Source: JBEHWX01 sp048498995 (GTDB taxonomy: Bacteria > Bacteroidota > Ignavibacteria > OLB7). Taken from it: a stretch of DNA of 56,181 nt. The stretch lies in NCBI GenBank assembly GCA_048498995.1, contig JBEHWX010000034.1, positions 1 through 56,181 of the forward strand, read 5' to 3'. The stretch's first letter is position 1. The number at the start of each line of letters is the position of its first letter. Below are positions 25,801-34,200 of this stretch, piece by piece. The notes under the pieces were generated by a model. It saw only the letters and a program-made list of their open reading frames with translations, did not search any database and was not told the DNA's origin. Made by a program: the position numbers and the translations under genes.

Positions 25801-28800
25801 AACGCCGAGTACTGTCCGCCGGGAACCTCGGAGACCACGGCGGGCGCCGTCGCCACGTTCAGCAGCGCGGTCCTGGTCGCGGTATCCATGCGACCGGTGA
25901 AGGTGAGGACCTTCCGGAGGTTGTCGTAGGCCACGCGGGGCGTGCCGGAAGCGCCATAGCTGCCGCCGGCGTTCTTGACGGCCAGGGCCAGCTGCGTGCC
26001 GAAGGCCGGCTCGAAGTGGCTGTACGGAGCCTCGGAAACGAACGTGTCGTTGAGCAGGCCGAAGTAGAAGTCGGTGGCGTCCACGCCGTAGACGAGCGTC
26101 ATGCGGGCGCGGGCGATCTCACCGGTCGGGTCGTCGACGATCGTGAAGTCCTGGTTGATCTTCATGAAGTCGTCGCGCAGGGCACGGATGAACTCGTTGA
26201 TCTGCGCTGTGGTCGGGCCGGACTGGCCGCTCAGATCCTGGTTCCACACCAGGTAGAGCGCGGTCGTGGTCTTCAGCCCGAGCTCCTTCAGATCCTCGAC
26301 GAGGCCGATGAACTTCATCACGTCCGGTCCGGTCGGACTCGGGGCGGCGAACGGATCGTAGCCGGTGACGGTCATGAGCATCAGCAGCTCGCGCACGCTG
26401 ATCTTCAGCGCGCGGGCAAGCCAGCCGCGGCGGAAGATCTTGGTGATCTTCGGAATCGTCAGCGGCGTGTTGGCGTCATAGGCCAGCGAGTTGAAGATCC
26501 TGGTGAAGTCGTCGCTGGTGAGGTTGAAGGCGGCGCGCAGCGACTCGGCGTGCATGGCGATCTTCACCGAGGTATCGGTCAGATAATCGCCGGCGACATT
26601 GGCCACGTAGACCGGGTCCTGACCGAGGATGGTCGGCGTCAGGAACATCTGCGCGTAGAGCGAGTTGTCGCCGATCGTGCTGATGTCCGACCAGAGCGCC
26701 AGCGTCGAGAGCATGTCGCGACGCGGCGTCAGGTTGAGCTCGCGCATCACGCGGAAGACGAGGCCCAGGCGGGGCAGCAGCGTCAGGAATCCGGTGTTCA
26801 GCTCGGCGAGCGTGTCGATATCGGTGCCGGTGATCGGCGCCAGATCCGAGCGATACAGCGACGAGAGCGCCGCGTCGGTCTCGTCGATCGTCCAGCCGAG
26901 CTTCTTCCAGAGGCGGATGAAGCGGAGGATGCGGACGTACTCGACGGCGGTCAGACGGGTCGACGTATCCGTCGGCGAGGCCATCGGCAGGGCGAACCGG
27001 AGCTCGAGCGTGTCGAAGCTGCACGGATCGCCGCCGTTGATGTCGGCCAGCGTCACCAGCGACATGATCTGGCTGTAGTTGGAGATCACCCAGCCGGAGA
27101 TGCTCCCGCCGTAGTCGGCCGGGTTCGGCGCGCCGGCGCCGGTCGGCAGCATGCTGTTGAACGTCGCCACGCTGATCGCGCCGGTATACAGTTGCTTCAT
27201 CACCGGGAAGGTGACGCCCAGCCGCTCGAGGCGCGGGATCAGCAGCGCGTTCGGGTTGATGAACCGGGTGCGCAGAAGCGCCACCAGATCGTCATACGAG
27301 ATGCCGAGACGGCGGCAGAACTTCTTCGCGTTGGAAAGTCCCGCGATCACCGTGGCGTCGACGGTGCCGCTCGGGAAGCCGTACATGCTCCAGAGGGGGA
27401 CGATCGAGGTATCGGTGAAGATCTCGTATTCCTTGCGCGAGATGTCGAGCTCCTCCATCAGGATATCACGCCAGCCGTAGGGGGCGGAGAGCCGCTCCAG
27501 GTTGTCGTTCGGACGCAGGCGCTCCATCGCCAGCGGCAGCGTGATGCCGAACTTCTCGATGTGACGGCGCAGGCTCTCCAGCGGACGGTGGAAGGGGAGC
27601 GGCATCGGGAAGCGCTGGTTGGCGAGCGTCGTGTAGGCCGTGTCGATCACGAACGCCGGGCTTGCCAGAAGGTCCTCGGTGGTCATCGTGCCGGTGTCGT
27701 GTCCGAGGTATCCGGAGAGCGACAGGGAGTTGACCACGTAGTACTCGAGCGTCTCGTTGACCACGTCGATGTAGGGGAGCGCCGTGTTCGTGTTCTCGCA
27801 GGTCAGCGGCAGATGCTGCAGGTCGGGGCGCCGCGCCAGCAGCACCGTGAGCGGGTTCGAGGATCCCGGAGGGGGAGCCGGCTGATTGCAGAAGTTCAGC
27901 AGGTCCACCAGGTAGGCCGCCGGGGAGAGGATCGATCGGCAGTGATCGCAGGCGCAGTAGTCCATCTCGCCGAAGAGGGTCTCCAGCGTGGCGTAGGCCA
28001 GGATGTCGCTGGCCGGCGTGGAATAGGGGCCCGAGGCCGAGCGGAGTCCGTACGGGCCTGAGAGGGTCACCGATCCGGCGCCCTTCGGCTTCGGCTGGAG
28101 CACCATGCCGGTCGACTCCTGCTCGGGGTTGTCCGGATCGAGCGTCGGGGCGCCGAGCGGAATGCCGTTGCTGGCGGTCAGGTAGCTGATGGCGATGTTG
28201 AGCACCGCGTTGTGCACCTCGACGGCGCGCTCGTGGATCTTCTGCGCGGTGTCGGCGCCGCCGACGGCATTGCCGAAGGTCTCGACGAACGTGTCCCGGT
28301 CGTACTGCGCCACGTAGGCGGCGGCGTCCAGGCCGTTGTTGAGCAGGCCGGTCATCGCCTCGTCGTTCGGCGTGATCTGATAGACGCGCTGCAGGCGATT
28401 CAGGTCATCGACGACCTCGGGAGCCACCTGAAGATCGTTCTGGGCGATATACTGCTCGACCGGCTGCATGCCGAGCTCGAAATCCCCCTGATGCTGGGTC
28501 AGGAACGATTGCACCTGCGAGCCGAACTCCAGCGGCACGTCACCGCTGGAGACCATCTCGGCCACCGAGGCGGTCGGATAGCTCAGGCGGACCTGCGCGG
28601 CCAGGTATTCGGCGTAGTTGCTCCGCTTCTCGGCGGCGCTTTCACCCGGGATCTCCGCCGGGATCGGCATGTTCTCGGTGAGCAGCGCCTCCCAGCGATC
28701 GACGCGGCTATACCCGGCCTGCGCCAGCTGCAGCGTGTCGGTGAGCTGAGTGCCGCCGGTCGCCTGACGCACCGCTGCCATCAGCGGGGCGTTGTTGATC

Positions 28801-31028
28801 GTCAGCAGCGCCAGCTTTCCGTCCACCTTGAGACGGTTGGCGGTGGCGGCGCCGAGGGAGTTGGTGACCGAGGTCCAGAACGCGTCGGTGTTGGTGAGAT
28901 TGCGCGACAGCAGGTCGGTGAACGTGCGCTGCTGGTTCTGGTCGAGCCCGGAGGTCTGCAGCATCTGCTGCATCGTGGAAGGACCGGCGACCGCGGGTCC
29001 GGTGAGGAGCTTCTGCGAGCTCATCTGCTGGAAGCGGGAGACCGCCGTGGGAATGCCCTCGGCGAGCGAGCCGGGGAGCACGCCCTGCTGCGCCGCGTTG
29101 TTCCAGATCTGCGTCAGCGTGGCCGCGTCGGTGTGATACAGCACGTTGTCGTTGGCCGGCACGCCGGCGCGGAACAGCGCGTAGAAGTACGCCGGGTTCA
29201 CCGGCGAGGCGCCGGTCTGGCGGCTGAACTGGTCGGCCAGCGCGGCCATCGCCACGGCGCGAGCATCCCAGCCGCTCTTGTTGGCCAGGTAGCTGATGTC
29301 CTGATTCTGGTCGTTCTCCTGCAGCTGGTTCAGCGCGCCGGAGTAATGCTTGCCGATGGCGCTGGTCAGCGACTCGAACTCGCTCGGAAGTCCGGTCGCG
29401 TCGGCCGGGATCGAAACGTTGATCGTCTCGTCCGGGAACGCGTTGTAGCGGACCTCGGAAGCGGCCACCTGGGTGGTGCCGTTGTAGACCTTCAGCTGGA
29501 GGTCCGGACGGAGCTTGCCGCTGGAGGTGATCTGATCGGCGCTGAAGGTCATCCGGAACTGACCGCAGTCATCGATGACTCCCTGTCCGAGCTGGGCATC
29601 GCCACCGATTCGCTTGTCGAACAGCTTCACCTGGAGTCCCCCCATGCCGGCATGGGTGGGGCTGGTGACCGTGCCCGAGACCGAATAGGTGGTGGCGGTC
29701 ACCTCGCCGCAGCCGCGCTGGCCGCTGCCGCGCGGATCCTCCGAGGGGGGATCGCCGCCGCCGGACTGATCCTCCGGAATCACGATCTCGTAGGTGGCGT
29801 TGCCGTTGGTCGTGCGCCAGGTCTGCGAACCCTCGGTGCTGGCCTCGAGCGTCGATCCGGAGAAGACGTTGAAGTAGAGAGCCGGAACGTTCGCGCCGAA
29901 GGTGGCGTACAGGGACGCGTCGGTGAAGGTGAGCACGGCGTTGCCGGCCGTGTCGGAGACGGCCGAGGCGATGGCGGCGTTGACCACATGGGTGCTGTCC
30001 CACGCCTCGACGCGAAGCCCCGCCATGGCGTTGCCGGAGACGGCGCCGACCAGGCTGACGGTCACCGTGTACGAGTTGTTCGACTGCTCCGGCACCGAGA
30101 TCTCGTAGGTGGCGTTGCCGTTGGTCGGATGCCAGGTCTGGGAGCCCTCGGTGCTCGTCGAGAGCGTCGATCCGGAGAAGACCTTGAAGAAGAGGGTGGG
30201 GACGTTGGCGCCGAAGGTCGCGTACAGCGACGAATCGCTGAACGTGAACGAGACGTTGCCCGACGAGTCCGCGACGGCCGAGGCAATGGCCGAGGCGACG
30301 GCGTGATTGCTATCCCACACCTCGACGGTGAGGCCGCCCATGGCGTTGCCGGTGAGGGCACCGAACAGGTGTACGTTCACCGTGTAGGAATTGTCGGCCT
30401 GCGGAACGGCGATGTTCGCGGTGAAGCCGGACTCCTCGACGTTCCAGTGGATCGTGTCCCGCGTGTTGACCAGCTCGGTATCGCCGGAGAAGACCTTGAA
30501 GTAGAAGTTGGGGATCGTGTCGCCGTAGATCTGCCGGAGGCCCGACTCCTGAAGGTCGAGGCGGAAGTTCCCGTCGGCATCGGTCATGGTGCTGCCGGCG
30601 CCCGAGTCGCGGAGGCCGTCGAGATCCCATGCCTCGACGCGGACGTCCGGGTACCGCTCGCCGGTCCGCTCGTTGTAGACGCTGCCGGTGACGGTGAAGG
30701 TGCGGTCGGAGGCGGACCGGACCTGGACGGTCGTGCTGGCATCACCCCTGGAGGTATCCCAGACGAAGGATTCCTCGGTGCTGGTCAGCAGCGTATCGCC
30801 GGAGAAAACCTTGATGTACAGATAGGGCAATTGGTCGCCGAAGAGCTCCCTGAAGAAGGAGGCGGTGAAGCTCATACGGAAGTTGCCGCGATCGTCGGTC
30901 AGCGTGAAGCCGACTGCGCCGTCGACACGGCCATGAAGGTCCCAGAGCTCCACCTGAAGCTCGGGGACTCCAGCCTGTGTATCCTGATCGACGACACGGC
31001 CGGAGAGTGTGTAGGTCTGTTCACCCAT
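22899..31028 (-). CDS. Tc toxin A subunit, N-terminal part, with five TTR-like repeats and a PA14-like domain
   Basis: This 2709-residue protein starts with five ~100-residue beta-sandwich repeats (residues 5-541). A helical ABC-toxin N-terminal/VRP1 (SpvA-like) region follows, with a Cys-rich DYCACDHCRSILSPAAYLVDLL signature near residue 1020 that is typical of TcA shells. Residues ~1864-1996 form a beta-rich insertion resembling PA14 (GVWSGSIEAPENGYYNFYIS). The neuraminidase-like end begins near residue 2266 (WEWMKRYRVWEANRKVFLFPENW). The ATG has AAGGA 7 bases upstream. The channel and TcB-binding parts are in the next gene. Together the two A genes total over 3,800 residues, well above the usual ~2,500, largely because of the N-terminal repeats. 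No signal peptide is present. Confidence 0.92.
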   Translation of the reverse strand: MGEQTYTLSGRVVDQDTQAGVPELQVELWDLHGRVDGAVGFTLTDDRGNFRMSFTASFFRELFGDQLPYLYIKVFSGDTLLTSTEESFVWDTSRGDASTTVQVRSASDRTFTVTGSVYNERTGERYPDVRVEAWDLDGLRDSGAGSTMTDADGNFRLDLQESGLRQIYGDTIPNFYFKVFSGDTELVNTRDTIHWNVEESGFTANIAVPQADNSYTVNVHLFGALTGNAMGGLTVEVWDSNHAVASAIASAVADSSGNVSFTFSDSSLYATFGANVPTLFFKVFSGSTLSTSTEGSQTWHPTNGNATYEISVPEQSNNSYTVTVSLVGAVSGNAMAGLRVEAWDSTHVVNAAIASAVSDTAGNAVLTFTDASLYATFGANVPALYFNVFSGSTLEASTEGSQTWRTTNGNATYEIVIPEDQSGGGDPPSEDPRGSGQRGCGEVTATTYSVSGTVTSPTHAGMGGLQVKLFDKRIGGDAQLGQGVIDDCGQFRMTFSADQITSSGKLRPDLQLKVYNGTTQVAASEVRYNAFPDETINVSIPADATGLPSEFESLTSAIGKHYSGALNQLQENDQNQDISYLANKSGWDARAVAMAALADQFSRQTGASPVNPAYFYALFRAGVPANDNVLYHTDAATLTQIWNNAAQQGVLPGSLAEGIPTAVSRFQQMSSQKLLTGPAVAGPSTMQQMLQTSGLDQNQQRTFTDLLSRNLTNTDAFWTSVTNSLGAATANRLKVDGKLALLTINNAPLMAAVRQATGGTQLTDTLQLAQAGYSRVDRWEALLTENMPIPAEIPGESAAEKRSNYAEYLAAQVRLSYPTASVAEMVSSGDVPLEFGSQVQSFLTQHQGDFELGMQPVEQYIAQNDLQVAPEVVDDLNRLQRVYQITPNDEAMTGLLNNGLDAAAYVAQYDRDTFVETFGNAVGGADTAQKIHERAVEVHNAVLNIAISYLTASNGIPLGAPTLDPDNPEQESTGMVLQPKPKGAGSVTLSGPYGLRSASGPYSTPASDILAYATLETLFGEMDYCACDHCRSILSPAAYLVDLLNFCNQPAPPPGSSNPLTVLLARRPDLQHLPLTCENTNTALPYIDVVNETLEYYVVNSLSLSGYLGHDTGTMTTEDLLASPAFVIDTAYTTLANQRFPMPLPFHRPLESLRRHIEKFGITLPLAMERLRPNDNLERLSAPYGWRDILMEELDISRKEYEIFTDTSIVPLWSMYGFPSGTVDATVIAGLSNAKKFCRRLGISYDDLVALLRTRFINPNALLIPRLERLGVTFPVMKQLYTGAISVATFNSMLPTGAGAPNPADYGGSISGWVISNYSQIMSLVTLADINGGDPCSFDTLELRFALPMASPTDTSTRLTAVEYVRILRFIRLWKKLGWTIDETDAALSSLYRSDLAPITGTDIDTLAELNTGFLTLLPRLGLVFRVMRELNLTPRRDMLSTLALWSDISTIGDNSLYAQMFLTPTILGQDPVYVANVAGDYLTDTSVKIAMHAESLRAAFNLTSDDFTRIFNSLAYDANTPLTIPKITKIFRRGWLARALKISVRELLMLMTVTGYDPFAAPSPTGPDVMKFIGLVEDLKELGLKTTTALYLVWNQDLSGQSGPTTAQINEFIRALRDDFMKINQDFTIVDDPTGEIARARMTLVYGVDATDFYFGLLNDTFVSEAPYSHFEPAFGTQLALAVKNAGGSYGASGTPRVAYDNLRKVLTFTGRMDTATRTALLNVATAPAVVSEVPGGQYSAFQTAYTAAINALYTANSSVINPFFTRYSELLAPFVTFADPLNTNTPAQKRTTLLNSLLVDLVKRRKTQQALQRLADATQTDRAFAEALVNPTPLASGLYSALTNTEPALNDFVNIEKQGLTVKFYQATSIGPNPLPVRTDSNLVYAASANPLPANTVSPGNPISGVWSGSIEAPENGYYNFYISAEVGSTVTMTIDGVAVPMAPSGTVWSNTAPLTLKASQLYAVQVTVLSVTNNLKFEWETIGRGRAPIDARFLYPSVGFGAARDSYLRFLKAGALAKALHLTAAETARPVLSGTSWLNSLPINGSAPTPTLLLPPLREAIDFAILKKRISPDNELLLKVMLDPTTATATADSLLYTLTGWDPTSLTALVTQFVGTVSNLSQPAMFRRVYDAFELTRSVGISTTAMIAVTTNDPTSTQVQNFQSALRARYSAEDWRTLVQPINDQMRALQRDALVAYILHQLRANPLTQHINTENKLFEYFLMDVQMEPCMQTSRVRHALSSVQLFIERVLMSLEKNVSPKALNADQWEWMKRYRVWEANRKVFLFPENWLEPELRDDKSPFFKELETELLSNDVTEESASIAMLNYLAKLEEVARLEPVGFHHIPYNAALRIGEVNHVVARTPGANRKYYYRRREYGYWTAWEDIKLDIEDNPVIPVIWKDRLLLLWLKLVRKGPDSTSGQKPGYTSSGEDLAHVNVPAAPQETVQAILCWSEYYNGKWQAPKTSDSEHPADLGSFSPGGAYKFDRASLTISTVEEGDTLRVNVGGSGWATFLMYNTHSTPAQGSATYPSGLWAVAWYPSLERNISDFSGTLTFGYITNSWWTSSIMSRQVLQPTIPYGVVLPTHPLPDPWNVPLFYHDKRHVFYVSSVQQQVFIRDYWGFGITPRTGVATATRVPGLVIPSGTVSGATASWASGTAPADRMAGASAVGLFVSEDANIHQAFATTAPVSYGGTPVGPSGGFVSHG
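29406..31016 (-). repeat. Five in-frame transthyretin-like beta-sandwich repeats of the TcA N-terminus
   Basis: Repeats span about residues 5-104, 110-208, 214-313, 319-418 and 447-541 of the A subunit. The common pattern is (Y/F)-T-(V/L)-x-(G/V) at the start, a central VE(V/A)WD, then (D/S)xxGN(F/V)xx(T/S)F and a closing KVFSG-(D/S)-T-x-L-x-S-T-E. Repeats 3 and 4 are the most alike and are probably the latest duplication. Repeat 5 is diverged and follows a Gly/Pro/Ser linker. Such domains usually bind surfaces or act as adhesion spacers. Confidence 0.8.
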
Positions 31029-31277
31029 GGTGGAAATCCTTGCTTATGTACTGTTGCGGTGAAGCGTGGTCAACGTTGCTTCGTGTTGATGCCATGATTG
31101 GTTCGTGACGATGTCGTTGTGACCCCTTCCCATCGGCACGCCGGCATCCATGCCGGGCGATATTCCAGGAGGGGAGGGGCTTCGGTGGTCGTTGGTTCTC
31201 CTCACGAGGCTCCGATCGGCCCTCTCTCGCCGGTTGCGGGAACCGGGAAGAGAGGGCCTGGCGGAGTTCTCGTCGTG
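31029..31277. other. Spacer between the TcBC1 and TcA1 genes
   Basis: This 249-base gap is long enough to hold a separate promoter for the A genes. It contains the hairpin at 31218-31258 next to the end of the TcBC1 gene and, at 31136-31164, a short imperfect palindrome around gccggcatccatgccggg. No open frame with a ribosome site is supported. Confidence 0.5.
31218..31258 (-). terminator. Hairpin downstream of the first TcBC gene
   Basis: A 10-bp outer stem (ggccctctct / agagagggcc) encloses a second perfect 6-bp stem (ccggtt / aaccgg). It lies 20 bases past the stop of the GH19-bearing TcBC gene. There is no strong T tract after it on the minus strand, so it may attenuate or stabilise mRNA rather than fully terminate. 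The effect would be to set different levels of BC and A subunits. Confidence 0.55.
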
Positions 31278-34200
31278 TTAGTGTCCTAGAATTCGCGTGG
31301 CGCGCTGGTAGCGATCGACGCGATCCTGATATCCGTTCGGAAGTCCGGTTCGTCGGTTCCTTCCATTGATTCTGACGCTGGGCCTGAGCACATCTCCCGG
31401 GTGCCGGTCGACCATCTCGTTCAGACCATGGTTGGCCCACCACCAGGCTGCCGATCGGATTGCGTTCTCCGGGCGTTCGAGCTGTTCCGGGTGATTGATG
31501 AGATCGAGTCCGAGCGCGCGGCCGGCTGCGGCGTAGTTCGACCGTCCGGTGATCTGGATCGCGCCGCGTCCCCGGAATCTCGGTCCGTCGCCCGGCTGAG
31601 TGTTGCCGAGATCGCGTCGTCCGTTGTAGCGCTCGAAGTAGCGATCGTTGCCGAGCTCTCTGAAGAAGCGGAACCCACCGCTTTCGTGAGCCACCTGGGC
31701 CAGGAACATATTCCTGCGCTCCGGCGTGTTGATGTTGAACTCGCGCATGGCGTTGTTCAGAATCGGCGTCAACTGTGCCGCTCGTGCCTCGGAAAGTCCG
31801 GGCATGACCTGCCGGAGCTGCTGCGGCGTGATATCGATATTGCCCCGTCCCTGCGGGGCGGGTGCCGGGTTCTGATTCTGATTCGGGTTCGGATCCTGAT
31901 TGTTCTGCTGCGGCGGCCTGTCGTTGTTTGCCGACCCCTGGCTTGGCTGGGCTTTCTTCTTCGGAGCGCTCTGCTGCGGCGCGTCGTTGAGCAGATAATT
32001 CAGAGCGTCCTTCTTGCCGCCGAATTTCACCTTCGCTCCGCCTTCGTGCCCCCCCTGCCAGGTTACTTTTCCCGGGAAATACATTCCGTCGAGTCGCGTG
32101 CCCGGCTCCTGCGTCTTGAGGACGAATTTTCCCTTGTAATAAATGCCGACCGCGGTCCGGCCATCCGGACTCACGACCTGGATGGTGCCGTAGGATTGTC
32201 CCTTGTCATTGGTGACGTAGGTGAAATTGTACGTCGCATTCTCGCCGAACTTCGCCCGAACTCGATTCATGATGCTCTTGAAGCCGGACGGAATCGGTGT
32301 CACGTTGGTCTGTTGCGATTGCCGGCCGTCGGGATCGGCATAGGCAATCGGATTGTTACGAGCATACCGGTAACGGTTGGCCCCGTCGATATGTCCGGCC
32401 GGATCGCAACTGGTCCAGCGTCCGAGCCATGGAGCGCGGTATCTGGCGCCGTGGTAATACAGATCGTTCTCCTCGTCACGCTCCTTGCCGGTGTGTCGGT
32501 ATCGCTTCGGCGTCTCGGTGCTGCTTCTGACGGCCTGATACGAGGTGGATCCGAAGGGGAAATACTCCTCATAGGAGATCAGGTCCGCGTTCTCATCGAG
32601 CTCGAGTGCCGACGTGCCGAGGTGGTTGGCAAACTGATAGCGGATCATCCGCGCCGGCGCCGGATCGTTGTTGGCGACATCTATCGTGCGGGTCTCCACC
32701 ATCAGGACGCGCCAGCTCTCGTGAAGCACGTTCAGCGTTTCCCGCTCCCGCGTGATCGTCGATCCGGTCGCGTCGAATTCGCGGAATATCTCGATCGGCC
32801 CGAGGTAGATCCGCTCCGTCTTCCTCGTTGGCGTGCCGCCGGCCGAAGCCTGCCGGTAGGTGCGCTTCCTGAGACGCTTCCCGGCCGCGTCGTATGCGTA
32901 GTACGTGGTCTCGGGCATGCCCGAACCGACGACCTGCCGGGTGGTCGACTGAAGATGATCGTGCACATCCCAGGTCATCTGCGGCAGATGCGGCATCCGC
33001 GTCATGCTGCCGTGCTGGTCGTAGCGATACGTGGCCGAGTAGGGGCCGCCGACCGGATCACCCGGCATGCTCGTGGAGGAAAGCCGGTTGCCCGTCTCGG
33101 TCGAGTCGACGCGACTCGGCTCATTGTAGGCGTAGCGCCGCGTCCAGCCTCCGCTGGCCACCTGATGCACCATCGTCAGCAGATTGCCGACCGGATCATA
33201 GGTGTAGCGCTCGGTATAGGTATCCACCGCGTTCCCGTCGCCGGGAGATGGGATCCGCATTCTGAACGAGTCGTCGTTGGTCGGCTGCTGCGACGGGTTC
33301 AGCGTGCTGCCGGTGAGTCCCAGATGCTCGCGGCCGGTGGCTTTCGTCAGATTGTAGAGCGGGTCGTAGTCGTAGTCCATCGTCGGATCCACCCGACGAT
33401 TGCGGAAGTAGACCACGTTGTGAATGTCGGCGTCATCGCGAAGACGCGTGATATTGCCGATCGGATCGTAGGTGTAGGAAAGCGCCTGCACCATGCGCGC
33501 GTTCGGATCGGGATTCGGTCGCGTCGTGGTGATCGTCGCCGTTCTGAACGTTTCCGGATCGTACGTGTAGGTGGTAACGCATCCGTCACCGAGCGTTGCA
33601 TCGGTCTGCTGGCCTCGCGCGTTGTAGTTGACGTCGGTGATCGCGTGAATATCCGCCGTCGACGAATTGAGCAAGGCCGAGGGGGCCGATGCCTGCCTGA
33701 TCCATACGTCCAGCTTCTCCAGGAGATTGGCCTCGTTGTAGATCGGCTGTATCACCGACGGGCGCCCGCCGGAGGTATGCGGCGTCACCACCTGAATCGC
33801 GCGGTTGAGCGCGTCAAAGCGGCTGGAGGCAATGAACGCGTCGTTCGGCTCGAGCAACGAGGAGGTCGCGGAGTCGATCGCGGAGATGTTCAACGACGGT
33901 GTCGTCGTAACCGTGGCGATTGCCGACCAGTCGGGGGCGCGATCCAGACCGGGAGGGGAGGATGTTGCCGGGGTATGCCGTGCAAGCTGGCGGCCGCTTT
34001 CGAGCAGATTCCCCTTGAAGTCGTACCGGTCGTGACTGGACATTCCGCCGCCGTCGTAGTGGCGGAATGGTTGTCCCTTGAGGTTGCGGGTCGCATCCGG
34101 ATGGCTCTCACCGTAGATGATCCGCTCGACGAGCGTTTCCCCCGAGCCGGGCAGATCCACGTAGCGGTGCGTCGGGCGACGGAGCGCGTCGAATGACGTG

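Noticed and set aside
19464..28061. Very long plus-strand open frames (over 1,100 and 1,700 codons) opposite the two TcA genes
   Set aside because: They are antisense shadows produced by GC-rich codon usage. Their proteins are Arg/Gly/Val/Glu-rich without domains, and the minus-strand frames encode clear Tc toxin domains.
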